NCBI GenBank assembly: GCA_000697335.1
Contig: JNEM01015260.1
Span: 1-16,670, forward strand
Reading direction: 5' to 3'
DNA length: 16,670 nt
From: Conidiobolus incongruus B7586
Lineage: Eukaryota; Entomophthoromycota; Entomophthoromycetes; Entomophthorales; Conidiobolaceae
Part shown: piece by piece, positions 1-10,301 of the stretch
Layout of the letters: each line of letters starts with the position of its first letter
Numbering within the stretch: the stretch's first letter is position 1
Translations under genes and position numbers: made by a program
Notes under the pieces: model-generated
What the model saw: the letters and a program-made list of their open reading frames with translations, nothing else
Told to the model about the DNA's origin: nothing
Databases searched by the model: none

Positions 1-1932
1 TCAAAACTTTTATAATAAAAAATATAATTATTGGCAATAAATAAAGTTATTTATATATAAAATTTAAAGAAATGAACTATCAAATCATAAATATTAAATA
101 TTAAATATTTTAATTAAAATTTTAATTTAATAAAAATATTGTAATATTAATAAAATATCAACTTTTATTTTTATTGATTGATATAGAAAGAGTAATATTA
201 AAATTAATTGTAATATGATAAATCATTTGATGATTCTTTAATAAACATATAAGGCTAACTAAAGACTTTTGATTTTTTTATAATTCGCCATTTAAAAATA
301 TTAAGTACAATTTAATTCTCTACGTATTTATTCTAACCTTTTATTTAATAAATGCGCAAAGAAAATTAAAAGTCCAAATTAGGAATATTAACATAAATAT
401 TTGGTAAAATGATAAAGTAAACCTAGATCTAGCTAAATCCATTTAATGATTAATTTCAATATTCATTTGATAAAATGAAATTTTAAAGTTTTATTGTATT
501 AATAATTTCCTTATAAAATTATATTAAAATACCTTATCATTTGTTTTATTTTGAGAAAATGAATTAATTAAAATAAATTAAAATAAAATCTAATTTACTT
601 ATTAGCATGAATTAAAATTATAAAATTTATTGAGTCATTATGAAATCAATATCTGAAATGTTTAATTTGCATCTTGGGTTAGGCCATATTGTTTACATTA
701 TAACATTTGACTAATATTGTTAACCTTTTCAATTTCAGAATAAGTAAGTTTTATTCATTGATATGAATTCATTTGACCAAAATATGACAACTCTATGAAA
801 CATTAATTTAGTATTACACGGATAATTAAATTCTTGAATATTATACAATAGCGATTGAGAATAGAAAATACTTTAGTTAGGATTCATATTATCGTTCACC
901 ATTAAATAATTATTAAAATAAAATTGATAAACTATATTTTAATATCAGACGAATATATTAAAAATCTAGTTAATCATTGATATAAAAGTCAAAATTTTGA
1001 ATATTTGTAATATTCATGAACATAACTATTTTGAGCGAAAAACTAAAAATTATTCAAAATTCATCCAGTCATTCGAAGGTTCCTTGATCTGAATGTAAGA
1101 TAACTGATAAAGTAAGATAAAATATTTCTCTACAACTAGAAATAAATCTTAAATAAAATTTTTTTAACACACTTAGAAAGTTTATAATTTTTGGAACGCG
1201 ATAACAATATATATTAATTATTGGATTATTTGGCTTGATTAATTGTCAAAAAATTCCTTTTAATGATGAAATACTGAATTTTTATAATAATTAATGAAAA
1301 ATAATCAAGTTATTTTACCTATCTGTGACTATAAATGAAAAAAAATTAAATATTCTAAAATTTAAATTCAAATCACAATTTAACATCTTTTTATACTATT
1401 AATATTTTAAATCAGGTTCCACTTTGTATGTAAATCAATATACTTCAAATTACATTTCAGGAGGTAAATTAGTAACACAAATAATAAAGTGTAAGACGGT
1501 TTGAATGAGGGTAGCTTAGTCGTGTGTAACTCCTTCACTTACTTAAAATTTCTTTATACCAAGAATTCGACCTTGAAAGTTTCATCAAGTACTAGGTTAC
1601 CTCTCTATATCTAATATGATTTGATAATATTTGATTAATATCACATTGGGAGTGGAGTGGATTCAAACTCTAAATGGAACAATTTAGTTTTTGAAAATCC
1701 CAACTTTATTTTGATATTTTTAGAAAATCCAATTAGCTATATAAATGTACAATAGTCATCAATTTGCATCAAAATCGAATAAAAAATCATCCATTAATTA
1801 TATACTATACTTAACGCCACTTAAATTACTATCATTTACTTGAACAAGCACACCTTGTATGAAATATAGTAATCAGCTCTAATACTTTAGACATAGAATA
1901 TATATTTAGAATTTGCTTATCCGATATTTTTA
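1..1932. other. A/T-rich spacer upstream of the PSP1-domain gene
   Basis: I see no coding region here. The stretch is nearly all A and T, with stops in every frame, and no exon-like run of biased codons flanked by splice sites was found. The one compositional change is a more G+C-rich patch at about 1480-1680, which contains a tRNA-like acceptor stem plus T arm (1579-1680) but no readable D or anticodon arm. An isolated ACGCGA, a core of fungal MBF-type sites, sits at about 1196-1201, too far from the gene to assign. The last 100-200 bases must hold the PSP1 promoter, but no clear TATA or other box stands out against this background. Confidence 0.6.
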
Positions 1933-3537
1933 ATGCTTCAATCTGAGAATCCCCTTCTTTCAACCACTTTCAATGAGGTAAATCTTTATCCAACTCATAT
2001 CATTCCTTATCTTATCCTGGAGTTTTAGACTATTAGCTCATTCAAATTAGAAAATAAAGATGATTCCTCCGATAACAAAAAGCTCACTTTGCCTACTTCT
2101 CAACCAGTCAATACTACCTTAACTTCCCCTTTCTCAAGCACTAAACCTTTAGATTCTCCATGGCGCCCAGCCAATGGTCAGCTTGGAAAAGATCCCCTCT
2201 CAGCTCTTTCTCCTAGAGCCGAGCTTTTTTCTCATGATTTTAATGCTCCTTTGAGTCCTTTGATGCTTCCTAAACCTAATCGAGCACAAAGCGGCCCTCT
2301 TCGTCCAACTTTGGCCGGGTTAACTCGTCGCCCTGAAGAAGGACTATTTGGTACCTCTCCTGGTATGTACCACTCTACCTCTCCTCACGTCGGCTCTTTT
2401 GGTTCACCCACTCTTTTACCCTCCTCTGTTGGTTGGAATTCTACCCAACGTGATTTACTAGGTCGCTCTTATGAAAAAGGATTAGATTCTGATTTATTTG
2501 AATCTGGATCTTCTTTGTTCAAAAATAGAAGTACCTATGGTTCTTTAAACGAATCTCGCCGATTCTCATTTTCTCCCTCAGAATCAAAATCAAACTTTTC
2601 TCACACTCGCACCGCTTCGCACCAACCTCATTCTCTCAGTTCCCGCCGTAGCTTGTTTAGCCTTGATGAAGATCAACCTTCTCCATTACTTCAACCTGCT
2701 CATACCTCTCACGATGTTCCCTCATTCCTTCGCCGTTCTTCTGTCGCTGCAACTGGCTCATCATACTCTAGATACAGCGAATATCTGGCCGCTCAAATGG
2801 AGGAATTATCGTTAGATAACTATGATTCCTTATTCCAGCGCCGTCATTCTGTTGCTGCATCTGGTTTTGCTCCACGTAAACCCACTGATAGTCCATTTTT
2901 GAACCCTACTGATTCCAAATATTTGGATGAAGGCTCTGATGGACATTACGAGCAATTTCAGATGGACTTGGGATCACTTACTGAAGAAGATTCACCTCCA
3001 GTCAAACTCAGCCAAGGTGGCTCTCATGATCCCCCACTTTGCTACTATGTATGCGAATTCAAGAGTGGACGCACAGATGTATTTTACACTACCAAAGCCT
3101 ATCCCGGTCCTGTTGCTATGGGAGATCTGGTAATTGTAGAGGCTGATAGAGGTGAGGACTTGGGTAAAGTTACTAGAATCAATGTCCCCATTGAAGAATT
3201 CCAAAGTTCTCAAAATCCTCCTCCTTCTAACTCCGATGGCGTTAGAACCAACAAACCCATTGAGCCCAAGCTCATGATTCGTCCTGCTTTACCTCACGAA
3301 GTTCATATGCTCGTTTCTAAATACCAAGAGGAAGCCAAAGCTCTTGCACTCTGCCAAGCTAGAATCCGTCAAAGAAATCTCAACATGGAAGTGGTCGATG
3401 CTGAATATCAATGGGATCGCCGTAAGCTTACCTTTTATTTCATTGCCGACAAGCGCATTGATTTCCGCGACCTTGTCAAAGAGTTATTTAAAATTTACAA
3501 AACTAGAATTTGGATGTGCTCTGTTGGCCACCAATAG
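1933..3537 (+). CDS. PSP1 C-terminal-domain protein, two exons
   Basis: Exons 1933..1977 and 2029..3537 give 517 aa. The large exon is open only from 2029, because an in-frame TAG lies at 2026-2028. That TAG is the end of a 51-nt intron (1978-2028), and it joins in frame to a 15-residue first exon with an ATG at 1933. No other nearby AG keeps the frame. Residues about 1-350 are Ser/Pro-rich and look disordered. They hold basophilic-kinase motifs (RRFS 192-195, RRS 221-223, RRSS 250-253, RRHS 286-289) and one HxRxxS motif (HTRTAS, 207-212). Residues about 352-515 match the PSP1/YaaT family: a leading YYVCEFKSGR strand, GDLVIVEADRGEDLG, then LMIRP, then FYFIADKRIDFRDLVKELF (484-502) and a TRIW end. 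In yeast PSP1 is a high-copy suppressor of DNA polymerase alpha mutations. The biochemical role is poorly known; bacterial YaaT acts with RNase Y. Confidence in the family is high; a precise function is not claimed. Confidence 0.92.
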
Positions 3538-3842
3538 TTTATAGAATCATTGTGTTTATATCAAGTCAACTATTAATTTATGTTAATGTATCCTAACAGG
3601 TTTAGCTCGCTAAAATAATCATCATATACATTAGAACTTACTAATTAAATCCCATCTTCTCCTCATCATTAGTACCAGGTCTGATTCCACCCATTCTTGT
3701 ACTACCCAGCCACATTAATACCTCTCAATTCTATCTCTTCATACTATGATTTGGTCTTTTTAATATATATTCTATGCTTGTAATATCTTTAATCCTAATC
3801 TATTTTATTCAGTCCTCGAGACTTCTCCCTAGACATACCAAT

Positions 3843-3848
3843 AATAAA
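3843..3848 (+). terminator. Candidate poly(A) signal of the PSP1-domain gene
   Basis: AATAAA lies about 305 nt after the stop codon. The bases between are pyrimidine-rich and less A/T-biased than the spacer beyond, as expected for a transcribed 3' UTR. The hexamer is common by chance in DNA this A/T-rich, so the call depends on the composition change that follows it. A 19-nt inverted repeat starts 18 nt downstream (3866-3884). Confidence 0.35.
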
Positions 3849-3865
3849 AAATACAATCAATATAA

Positions 3866-3884
3866 TGAAATGTGACACATTTCA
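3866..3884. repeat. Perfect 9-bp inverted repeat with one-base centre
   Basis: The arms TGAAATGTG and CACATTTCA flank a single A. Each arm contains three G or C bases, which makes it stand out in this background. It lies just past the candidate PSP1 poly(A) signal. It could be a dimeric transcription-factor site or a chance palindrome; as a hairpin it would need a few central bases unpaired. Confidence 0.5.
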
Positions 3885-5944
3885 GTTTCAATTCTTTTTA
3901 ATTTAATTACTCCGAGTTGTCTTTGAGCTCACGTTTCACATGGATTAATCAACCAAAAACTACTTATAATACTTCACCTCAGATTAAAGATGTTAATCAT
4001 ACTTTTTTCATTTACTTTTCACCTAACTTAGATTTATTCTCTAAAATTAAATATAAACATATCACTATTAGACCTTAATTCTATAACTTGTATCCGTTTT
4101 TATTACTGTTCAATGTAATAATTAATTAACCTATATTATTTTTCTTTATAAGTCTAGTAGTAATATTATTCTTATATATTTTTCACATTTTTATCTGTAT
4201 TATAATTATTCAATTTTAAAATCATATGAATAGTCACCAAGTCATGTGATTGATTTTAATCATCATATCCATTTTCAATTACGCAATTAATTAAAATTCA
4301 AAAATTAAGGATATATATTTAAAATTGATATTATTAAATATATATTGTTAATCAAATTAATCTTTGATAAAAAATAAAATATATTTAATAATATTAACAG
4401 TAATTTTTAAGTATAAATTATGTTTGTGTTATTAAAGAATAATAAAATAATTATTATTAAATTTTATTTTATTATTATTTTAATATAAATATATTAAACC
4501 ATAAAAAAATTATAAAATATATCATTATTCATTCAAAATAATAAATTTTTTGAATCATTTCTTGAACTTTGTTATAAATGATTCAATAATTGTTTTATAT
4601 TTAAATTATGATAATTATATAATTGAAACTATTTTTGAATGTAAAAATTCTATTTTAATTAAAGTTTTGACATTTAACTTTAATATAATAATATTCTAAC
4701 TAGCCTTTGTTAAAACTTGATAAATATGAATAGTTTTATGATTAATCTTCAAAGAGTTGATTAATTTTAAATTATTTGATATTCACTAAAAGTTTGCATC
4801 TCCTTAATGATTGATAATAATTTAGGTTTATTATATGTGTGGACAATATAAAATAACTATCAAAAGCATAATAATATAAATATATTCCTTGACACAAATT
4901 AACTAATGAGAATAATTTTGAAAATTCATTAAATATACTGTTTGAATACAATTTAAAAAATTCTGATATTATATGAATAATATATACATATATTTTATTC
5001 TCTAAATATCCATAAATAATACTCTGATTAATTAATTTTAATGTGAGTGAAAGGAGATATATGTACTCATTTAGAAATAAGTTACTAGAACTCATTGTTT
5101 TTGATAATATTAAAATTTAAAAATATATCAGGAGTTGATAAGAATCTATAGTGAATTTTATTTGTAATTTATAAAATATTTAAATAAATTTAAATATAAC
5201 TAGAACGTAATTGTGAATTATATCATTCAATAAAATTATATATATTTAAACTAATTACAAAGAATCCAATTTAAGTACATAGAAAACATTAATATTTTGA
5301 TAAGAAGAAATTTAAATAATTTTGGAACAATTTCAATTTGATATATTTTGAGATTATAATCAAAATGGTTGGAGGTTTTTGATTAAAGTTTTTGACTTGG
5401 TACTGTATCTCATATTTATTCAAATATGGGTCAATTCATAAAATATTGGTCAATAATACGTTTTTATTACTGTAAGAATATATATATCAATTCATTTCAC
5501 CTATAAATCAATCCTAACTTATGTTGAATATGATATTTATTTTCCCTTTAAATCTTTAGAATATTTTAGAATATATTGAACAACTTCCAAGATAAGAAAT
5601 TGGAATATTATAATTTTAAATATTAGTAAATTTTCTCAGTTAGACTACATTGTTAATTATTGAATATGATATATATAATCAAATTATATATAGATTTCTA
5701 TAAAATTATTTAATGATGGTAGTATAATTAAAACGTTCAATATAAGCTGATCAGTACATCATAGTATTTTCGAATTATACCAATTATTATTAATATGGTA
5801 AATCATCCCATAAAACACAATACCTATTACGCATTAAATTAGTATTCTCCTCATTCTAATCATTTTATTTTTACTATTTAAATTACCCCACAATAATTCT
5901 AATTCAAATATTTCAATATTTTGATTTTAAAATCTACAATAGAA

Positions 5945-6814
5945 ATGGCAACATCTGCTTCGGCTCTACTATTAAAAAAACAATTAAAAGGTATATTTTT
6001 ATTATCATATATGTTGAAATTGAAACCAATTACACGACTTTAGAACTTAATAAAAACCCTGTTGAAGGCTTTTCTGCTGGCTTGGTTAATGATAATAACA
6101 TTTATGAGGTATTTATTCTTTCAAATTTAAATTATTCTTTAATATTGACGTTCACTATATTAGTGGGAAATTATGATAATTGGTCCTCCTGATACTCTAT
6201 AGTAAGTTAATATAACATTTTGAAACTAACTTCGTGATTTAAATATTCAATTTAGCGAAGGAGGTTTCTTTAAAGCTAGGTTAAAGTTTCCTCAGGTAAT
6301 CATGTCTAATTTCTTTCATTTTTATAATTAATTTATTTTTTAGGATTATCCACAAATGCCACCGACTCTCAAGTTTATTTCAGAAATGTGGCATCCAAAT
6401 GGTAATGCAATAAATATAATAAAAAGAAGCCAAGTTATTTAATAATATATTTTAGTTTACTCAAATGGTGAAGTTTGTATTTCGATTTTGGTAATTGTTC
6501 AATATATTCTTTATCCACATCAAATTAACAAGCTATTAGCATCCTCCTGGTGATGATAGATACGGTTATGAACAAGCTTCAGAACGCTGGTTACCTGTGC
6601 ACACTGTCGAAACCATTATGCTCAGCGTTATATCTATGTTATCCAGCCCTAATGATGAATCTCCTGCCAATGTCCAAGCTGCTGTAAGTACTCATAAGCA
6701 TATTACATTATTATGTTTACTTAGATTGAATCATAGAAAGAATGGCGTGAAGATCCTGCTACTTTTAAGAAAAAAGTTTTGCGAACTGTCAGAAAATCAC
6801 TTGATGACATGTAA
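5945..6814 (+). CDS. UBE2G1: Ubiquitin-conjugating enzyme E2, UBE2G1/Ubc15 type, eight exons
   Basis: Exons 5945..5990, 6044..6108, 6164..6201, 6256..6295, 6344..6401, 6456..6490, 6540..6683 and 6737..6814 give 504 nt and 167 aa, the length I recall for fission yeast Ubc15. The protein is one UBC fold: an N-terminal helix ([18 protein letters not shown]), the HPN motif at 80-82, the catalytic Cys at 90 in NGEVCISIL, and the extended loop [12 protein letters not shown] at 95-106 that marks the UBE2G/CDC34 group. It ends in [14 protein letters not shown] and a short basic helix. It takes ubiquitin from E1 as a thioester on Cys90 and passes it to substrates with an E3. The loop and the phrase [14 protein letters not shown] match UBE2G1 better than UBE2G2/Ubc7. 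No C-terminal membrane segment is present, so an Ubc6-like enzyme is excluded. All seven introns are 48-55 nt. Every residue expected for activity is present. Confidence 0.96.
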
Positions 6815-8225
6815 AATAATATCTATATTAAATCAGCCAGTAGTCTTTCTACTATCTTCTTTGTTTAGTTTTATGCAATTTTTAATAAAGCGCTATAATT
6901 ATATATTGTTAGATTTGAGCAATTTACTTGACATAGATTGTTTAGACTGTACTTTTACAATCGTTATGTTGATAAGATGATATAGTGTTTCTATCATATT
7001 ATTATATCATTAGTTATTCAACACTTATTATTTTACTTTGTATACTTCGCTATAAACTGAAAAATTAATCACAAATATGAAATAATAAAAAATAATTACC
7101 TTCCTTTATAATAATATCGATTAAATAATAAAATTTGAATTATGATTATTTTTATTTCTCAATTTGAATAATTCCATGACAAATTTATTCAACACATTCA
7201 ATTTTAATTTAAATTTTTGACCAAATCCAAAATTTTTTAAAAATTTCTGACTTGATTATCGGTTGAAAAAAATTAATAAATTTAAATGTGATTTAACAAA
7301 TGAAAATGCTTTAATATTCAACTGGTATTAGAATAATTTATAATATCAATCTTTTTTAATTAATCAATTTGATATACTATAAAATTAATGTAATGAAAAG
7401 CATAATAATATCAAATATTATTAAAATACTTTACATATTCAATCTTAAATAAAATTATTATAATCTTATATTAAATTGAGATATTAATACATTTCTAGCA
7501 TCATTGTTTACCATATAATATCATGATAATATTGATGAGCTTAATAATGACATATTTCATAATTTAATATTAACTAAATATTTTATTAAACTCAGATTAC
7601 TTCACACAAAGGTAATATAATATTTTATATTTTAATAAGTAATTATCAAGAATAATAATAATAATATTTACAGTACTGGCACCAATTATTAAAAAATAAA
7701 GTTGTTTAGTGGAATTTATTAATAATCTGTTTAATTATGAATGATATTGATATTCAAAATTTTATGTCTTTCTGAGATTAAATATTATTATATGATCCAG
7801 AATAAAATTAGTTAGCTTACGACTAAATAGAAGACTATAATTATCGCTCAAAATATTAATTTAGTCATGCAATTTAGTGGTATTTTGAATCATCTTTTTT
7901 AGTTAACCTTATAAGCAACTCTATATGGAATCTATTTATATATGACAGTTATATATTTTTACATAATTTAAAAATTTATTGATATGCATTTGGAATAAAT
8001 TTTGAGTGATATATTCAATATATACTATTTCATTATTTCATTATACAAGAATATTTTTGAAATAATATTTAGAAATTAAAATTATTTGACTTTGATAAGA
8101 AAAATTAAAAAATATAAGATGATTTATGTAAATATCTAAAAAAATTTAAGTGTAAAAGAGAATAAATTTAAAAAGAAATCCTATAATTCATAGGTAAAAT
8201 ATTATTATTACTATAGAATCAAAGA
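6815..8225. other. 3' flank of the E2 gene and A/T-rich spacer
   Basis: A short 3' UTR-like stretch (to about 7000) is followed by low-complexity A/T DNA. No codon-biased open frame, splice-bounded exon, tRNA or other RNA gene could be read on either strand. The 127-codon frame that runs through the end of the E2 gene (6597-6980) is only read-through of its seventh intron and the 3' flank. Confidence 0.55.
6884..6889 (+). terminator. Candidate poly(A) signal of the E2 gene
   Basis: AATAAA lies about 70 nt after the TAA stop, in a moderately mixed stretch before composition falls back to nearly pure A/T. The spacing suits a fungal 3' UTR, but the hexamer is frequent here by chance. Confidence 0.35.
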
Positions 8226-8959
8226 AATGGGAAATTTTTTAATTTCTGATTTTTCAAACTTATTATTAGTTTCAAATAAATAAATATATATATAAAATAA
8301 ATAAAAAATATATAGTTTTGAATTATATGTATATATATATTTATAAAGTTTTTTTTGATTAAAAAAATAATTTTTTAAAATTGGTTATTTAATTTAATTA
8401 TCCTAAAATTAAATAATAATCATCAAAAGTTTTTTATTTTAGTATTATTAAAATTAAATCATAGACTCTTTAAAATTATTTAAAACTTATAAACAACTTT
8501 TGATAATAAAATACTATTTAAATTAACAATTTATTATTAAGTAAATTACTTTAAAATTAAAAGAAAAACTATTTAAAACTTGTTAAAATTTAAAAAATTA
8601 ATTTTAATTATTAATAAAGTTAAAAAATATATTATAAAATATTTTTTTATTTTAATTAAATAGTTATTAAGATACTTTAATATTAGTTACATAAGTGTTT
8701 TAAATATATTAAAACTTAAATTAAAACTAATTAATAAAAATATAAAATAAATACCTTATAATTTAACTAAAGCTTAAAAAAAGTTAAAGTAGCTATTATT
8801 AAATAAAACTTATTAAAATATTATTAGAAGCTTAAACTTTTATAGCAAATAATTATAATTGATAAATCTTAGATTTTTATATATAATCCTTTAATAAAAC
8901 ACAAATCAAGATGCTAGATTAAGTTAAATCAACCCCCTTTACAAATCCCTTTAAATAAA
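8226..8959 (+). repeat. Dispersed A/T-rich repeat, copy 1
   Basis: This stretch aligns by eye with 15897-16649 in the same orientation, from AATGGGAAATTTTTTAATTT at the left edge to AAATCCCTTTAAATAAA at the right. The bases outside these points no longer match on the left. The right limit is less certain because copy 2 nears the window end. Near the left edge is a hairpin, GAAATT-TTTT-AATTTC (8231-8246), identical in both copies. There is no coding capacity. I cannot assign a family: no target-site duplication was found and the ends do not clearly match a known class. It is an old, non-autonomous-looking copy. Confidence 0.8.
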
Positions 8960-9987
8960 CATTTTGTTAATAAGTAAATATTAATTATTATAATAAATTA
9001 TAATAGTATATATTATTCTTATTTAATTTTTAAAAGAAAATTAATTAATAGTAAATTTTATATTTTTTTAAATAAAACTATTTTAATTAAAATTCTTAAT
9101 ATAATTTAAAAAAACTTATTATTTTATATAATAATTATAAAATATATAGAATTAAAATTATAAAAAATTTTTTAATTAAAAATAACTAAAAAAACTATTA
9201 TATTTAATATATTCTTAAAATTATAACTTATGTAATTATAATTATTTTAAGCAATTAAAAAACTAGCTTATAAGAAAAAAAATTTCTACAGAAAAATTTA
9301 ATTAGTTTGTGAAATATTAAATTTTAGTCTTTAATAAAAAGAATTATTTTTTAAGTGTTAAAACTTTGTTAAAAGTATAGCAAAAATTTATTAGAAATAA
9401 AAGAAATTATTATTTTTACTTTTTATATATTAAAATGTTTATTTTTTTCAATAACAAAAAATTCCTATTATTTAAATTACAAAGTGATAATTGCAATCAT
9501 TTCAGTATATTTTTATAATTAAAGATGTATTAAAAATCTCATATATAAATAACTTTTAAATTTAATATGTTGAAACTTCTAAATAACTTCACATCAATTA
9601 TTAAATTTCAAGCTTATACATTAGTAATATCAAATTGAGTAGTATTTTTCAGTAAAATTAATCAATAAATTTTTTGGAAATAAAGAAACAGTATTTTTTA
9701 GGACAATCAATGTTAATGTCAAATTCAAATTTCACAATGACAGCATATTTTTCAGTTTTATAGTATATAGCATGCTTACATATTTTTATTGGCAACGTCA
9801 TTATATCAAATAATAATACATTGAAGATTGTTTTCAATTAAACAAATAATATATTTGATTTGATTAAAGAACTTATTTTAATGGTTTATCCCTTTCTTCA
9901 TTATCGACCTTTATTCTCCTTAATTTCAAAATTTAACCTACCAATAAAAAGTGAAGCTGTTTAATAAATGACACGTAATTAACCATT
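8960..9987. other. A/T-rich spacer before the kinetochore gene
   Basis: Up to about 9700 this is extremely A/T-rich and may continue the dispersed repeat beyond the part I can compare, since copy 2 is cut by the window end. From about 9700 the composition becomes more mixed, as expected for a promoter region. An ATTGG followed two bases later by ACGTCA lies at 9789-9800; CCAAT-box and CRE/ATF-like cores are named only as possibilities. No gene was found. Confidence 0.5.
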
Positions 9988-9990
9988 TTA

Positions 9991-10008
9991 ATTGGCCAAT
10001 CGCGAAAA
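9991..10008 (+). promoter_or_regulatory. Palindromic CCAAT box abutting a CGCGAAA element
   Basis: ATTGGCCAAT, a perfect 10-bp palindrome with a CCAAT box on each strand, is followed without a gap by CGCGAAAA. CCAAT is the site of the fungal HAP/NF-Y complex. CGCGAAA resembles the SBF/E2F-type sites that drive G1/S genes. The block lies about 295 bases before the start codon of the Spc7/KNL1 gene and is a sharp G+C island in nearly pure A/T DNA. Use by that gene is inferred from position and from the cell-cycle role of the product. Confidence 0.5.
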
Positions 10009-10301
10009 TATAATGTTGGTAAATAATAAATGAAAATACAAGTATTGTTTAATTGATAATCAAGCTTGGTGAAAGTTGAGTAATACAAAAATATATTTGT
10101 TAAAATTATAAGTGATATAAATTTTTGAATTAACCAAAATAATCAGATTTAAAATTATTGAGAAGATATTTGAAATTGAACGCATTTATTCTAAAAAAAG
10201 CAAATAATAAAAATCTTGTGATATAATAAGTTATAAAATCAAACATGATTATTCTTAATCTTGTAACAACTTTGTAAATTATAAAATTAAAACATATAAT
10301 C

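Larger units (their letters stand above)
3538..5944. other. 3' flank of PSP1 gene and A/T-rich spacer
   Basis: The first 300 or so bases look like a 3' UTR (mixed composition, pyrimidine tracts). From about 4000 to 5900 the sequence is almost pure A/T. It has one 107-codon minus-strand open frame (4772-5095) made of Ile, Tyr, Asn, Leu, Phe and Ser, which is what random A/T DNA encodes. I see no RNA gene, no repeat copy and no gene here. The last few hundred bases would carry the promoter of the E2 gene, without a recognisable element. Confidence 0.6.

Noticed and set aside
1508-1578. A-box-like TAGCTTAGTCG with a downstream TTCGACC as a tRNA or SINE promoter
   Set aside because: No acceptor stem forms around it, the T stem fails at three of five pairs, and the D stem does not close.
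1-1932. Snippets resembling heat-shock or MBF sites (for example near 1073 and 1196)
   Set aside because: They are single, partial and 700-900 bases from the nearest start codon, so no more than chance can be argued.
4772-5095. 107-codon minus-strand open frame
   Set aside because: Its composition (Ile, Tyr, Leu, Asn, Ser, Phe) is what A/T-rich non-coding DNA encodes; no domain, no splice context and no codon bias like the real genes.
6597-6980. 127-codon frame overlapping the E2 gene end
   Set aside because: It follows E2 exon 7, then reads through intron 7 and the 3' flank in another frame. The spliced exon 8 gives the conserved C-terminus instead.
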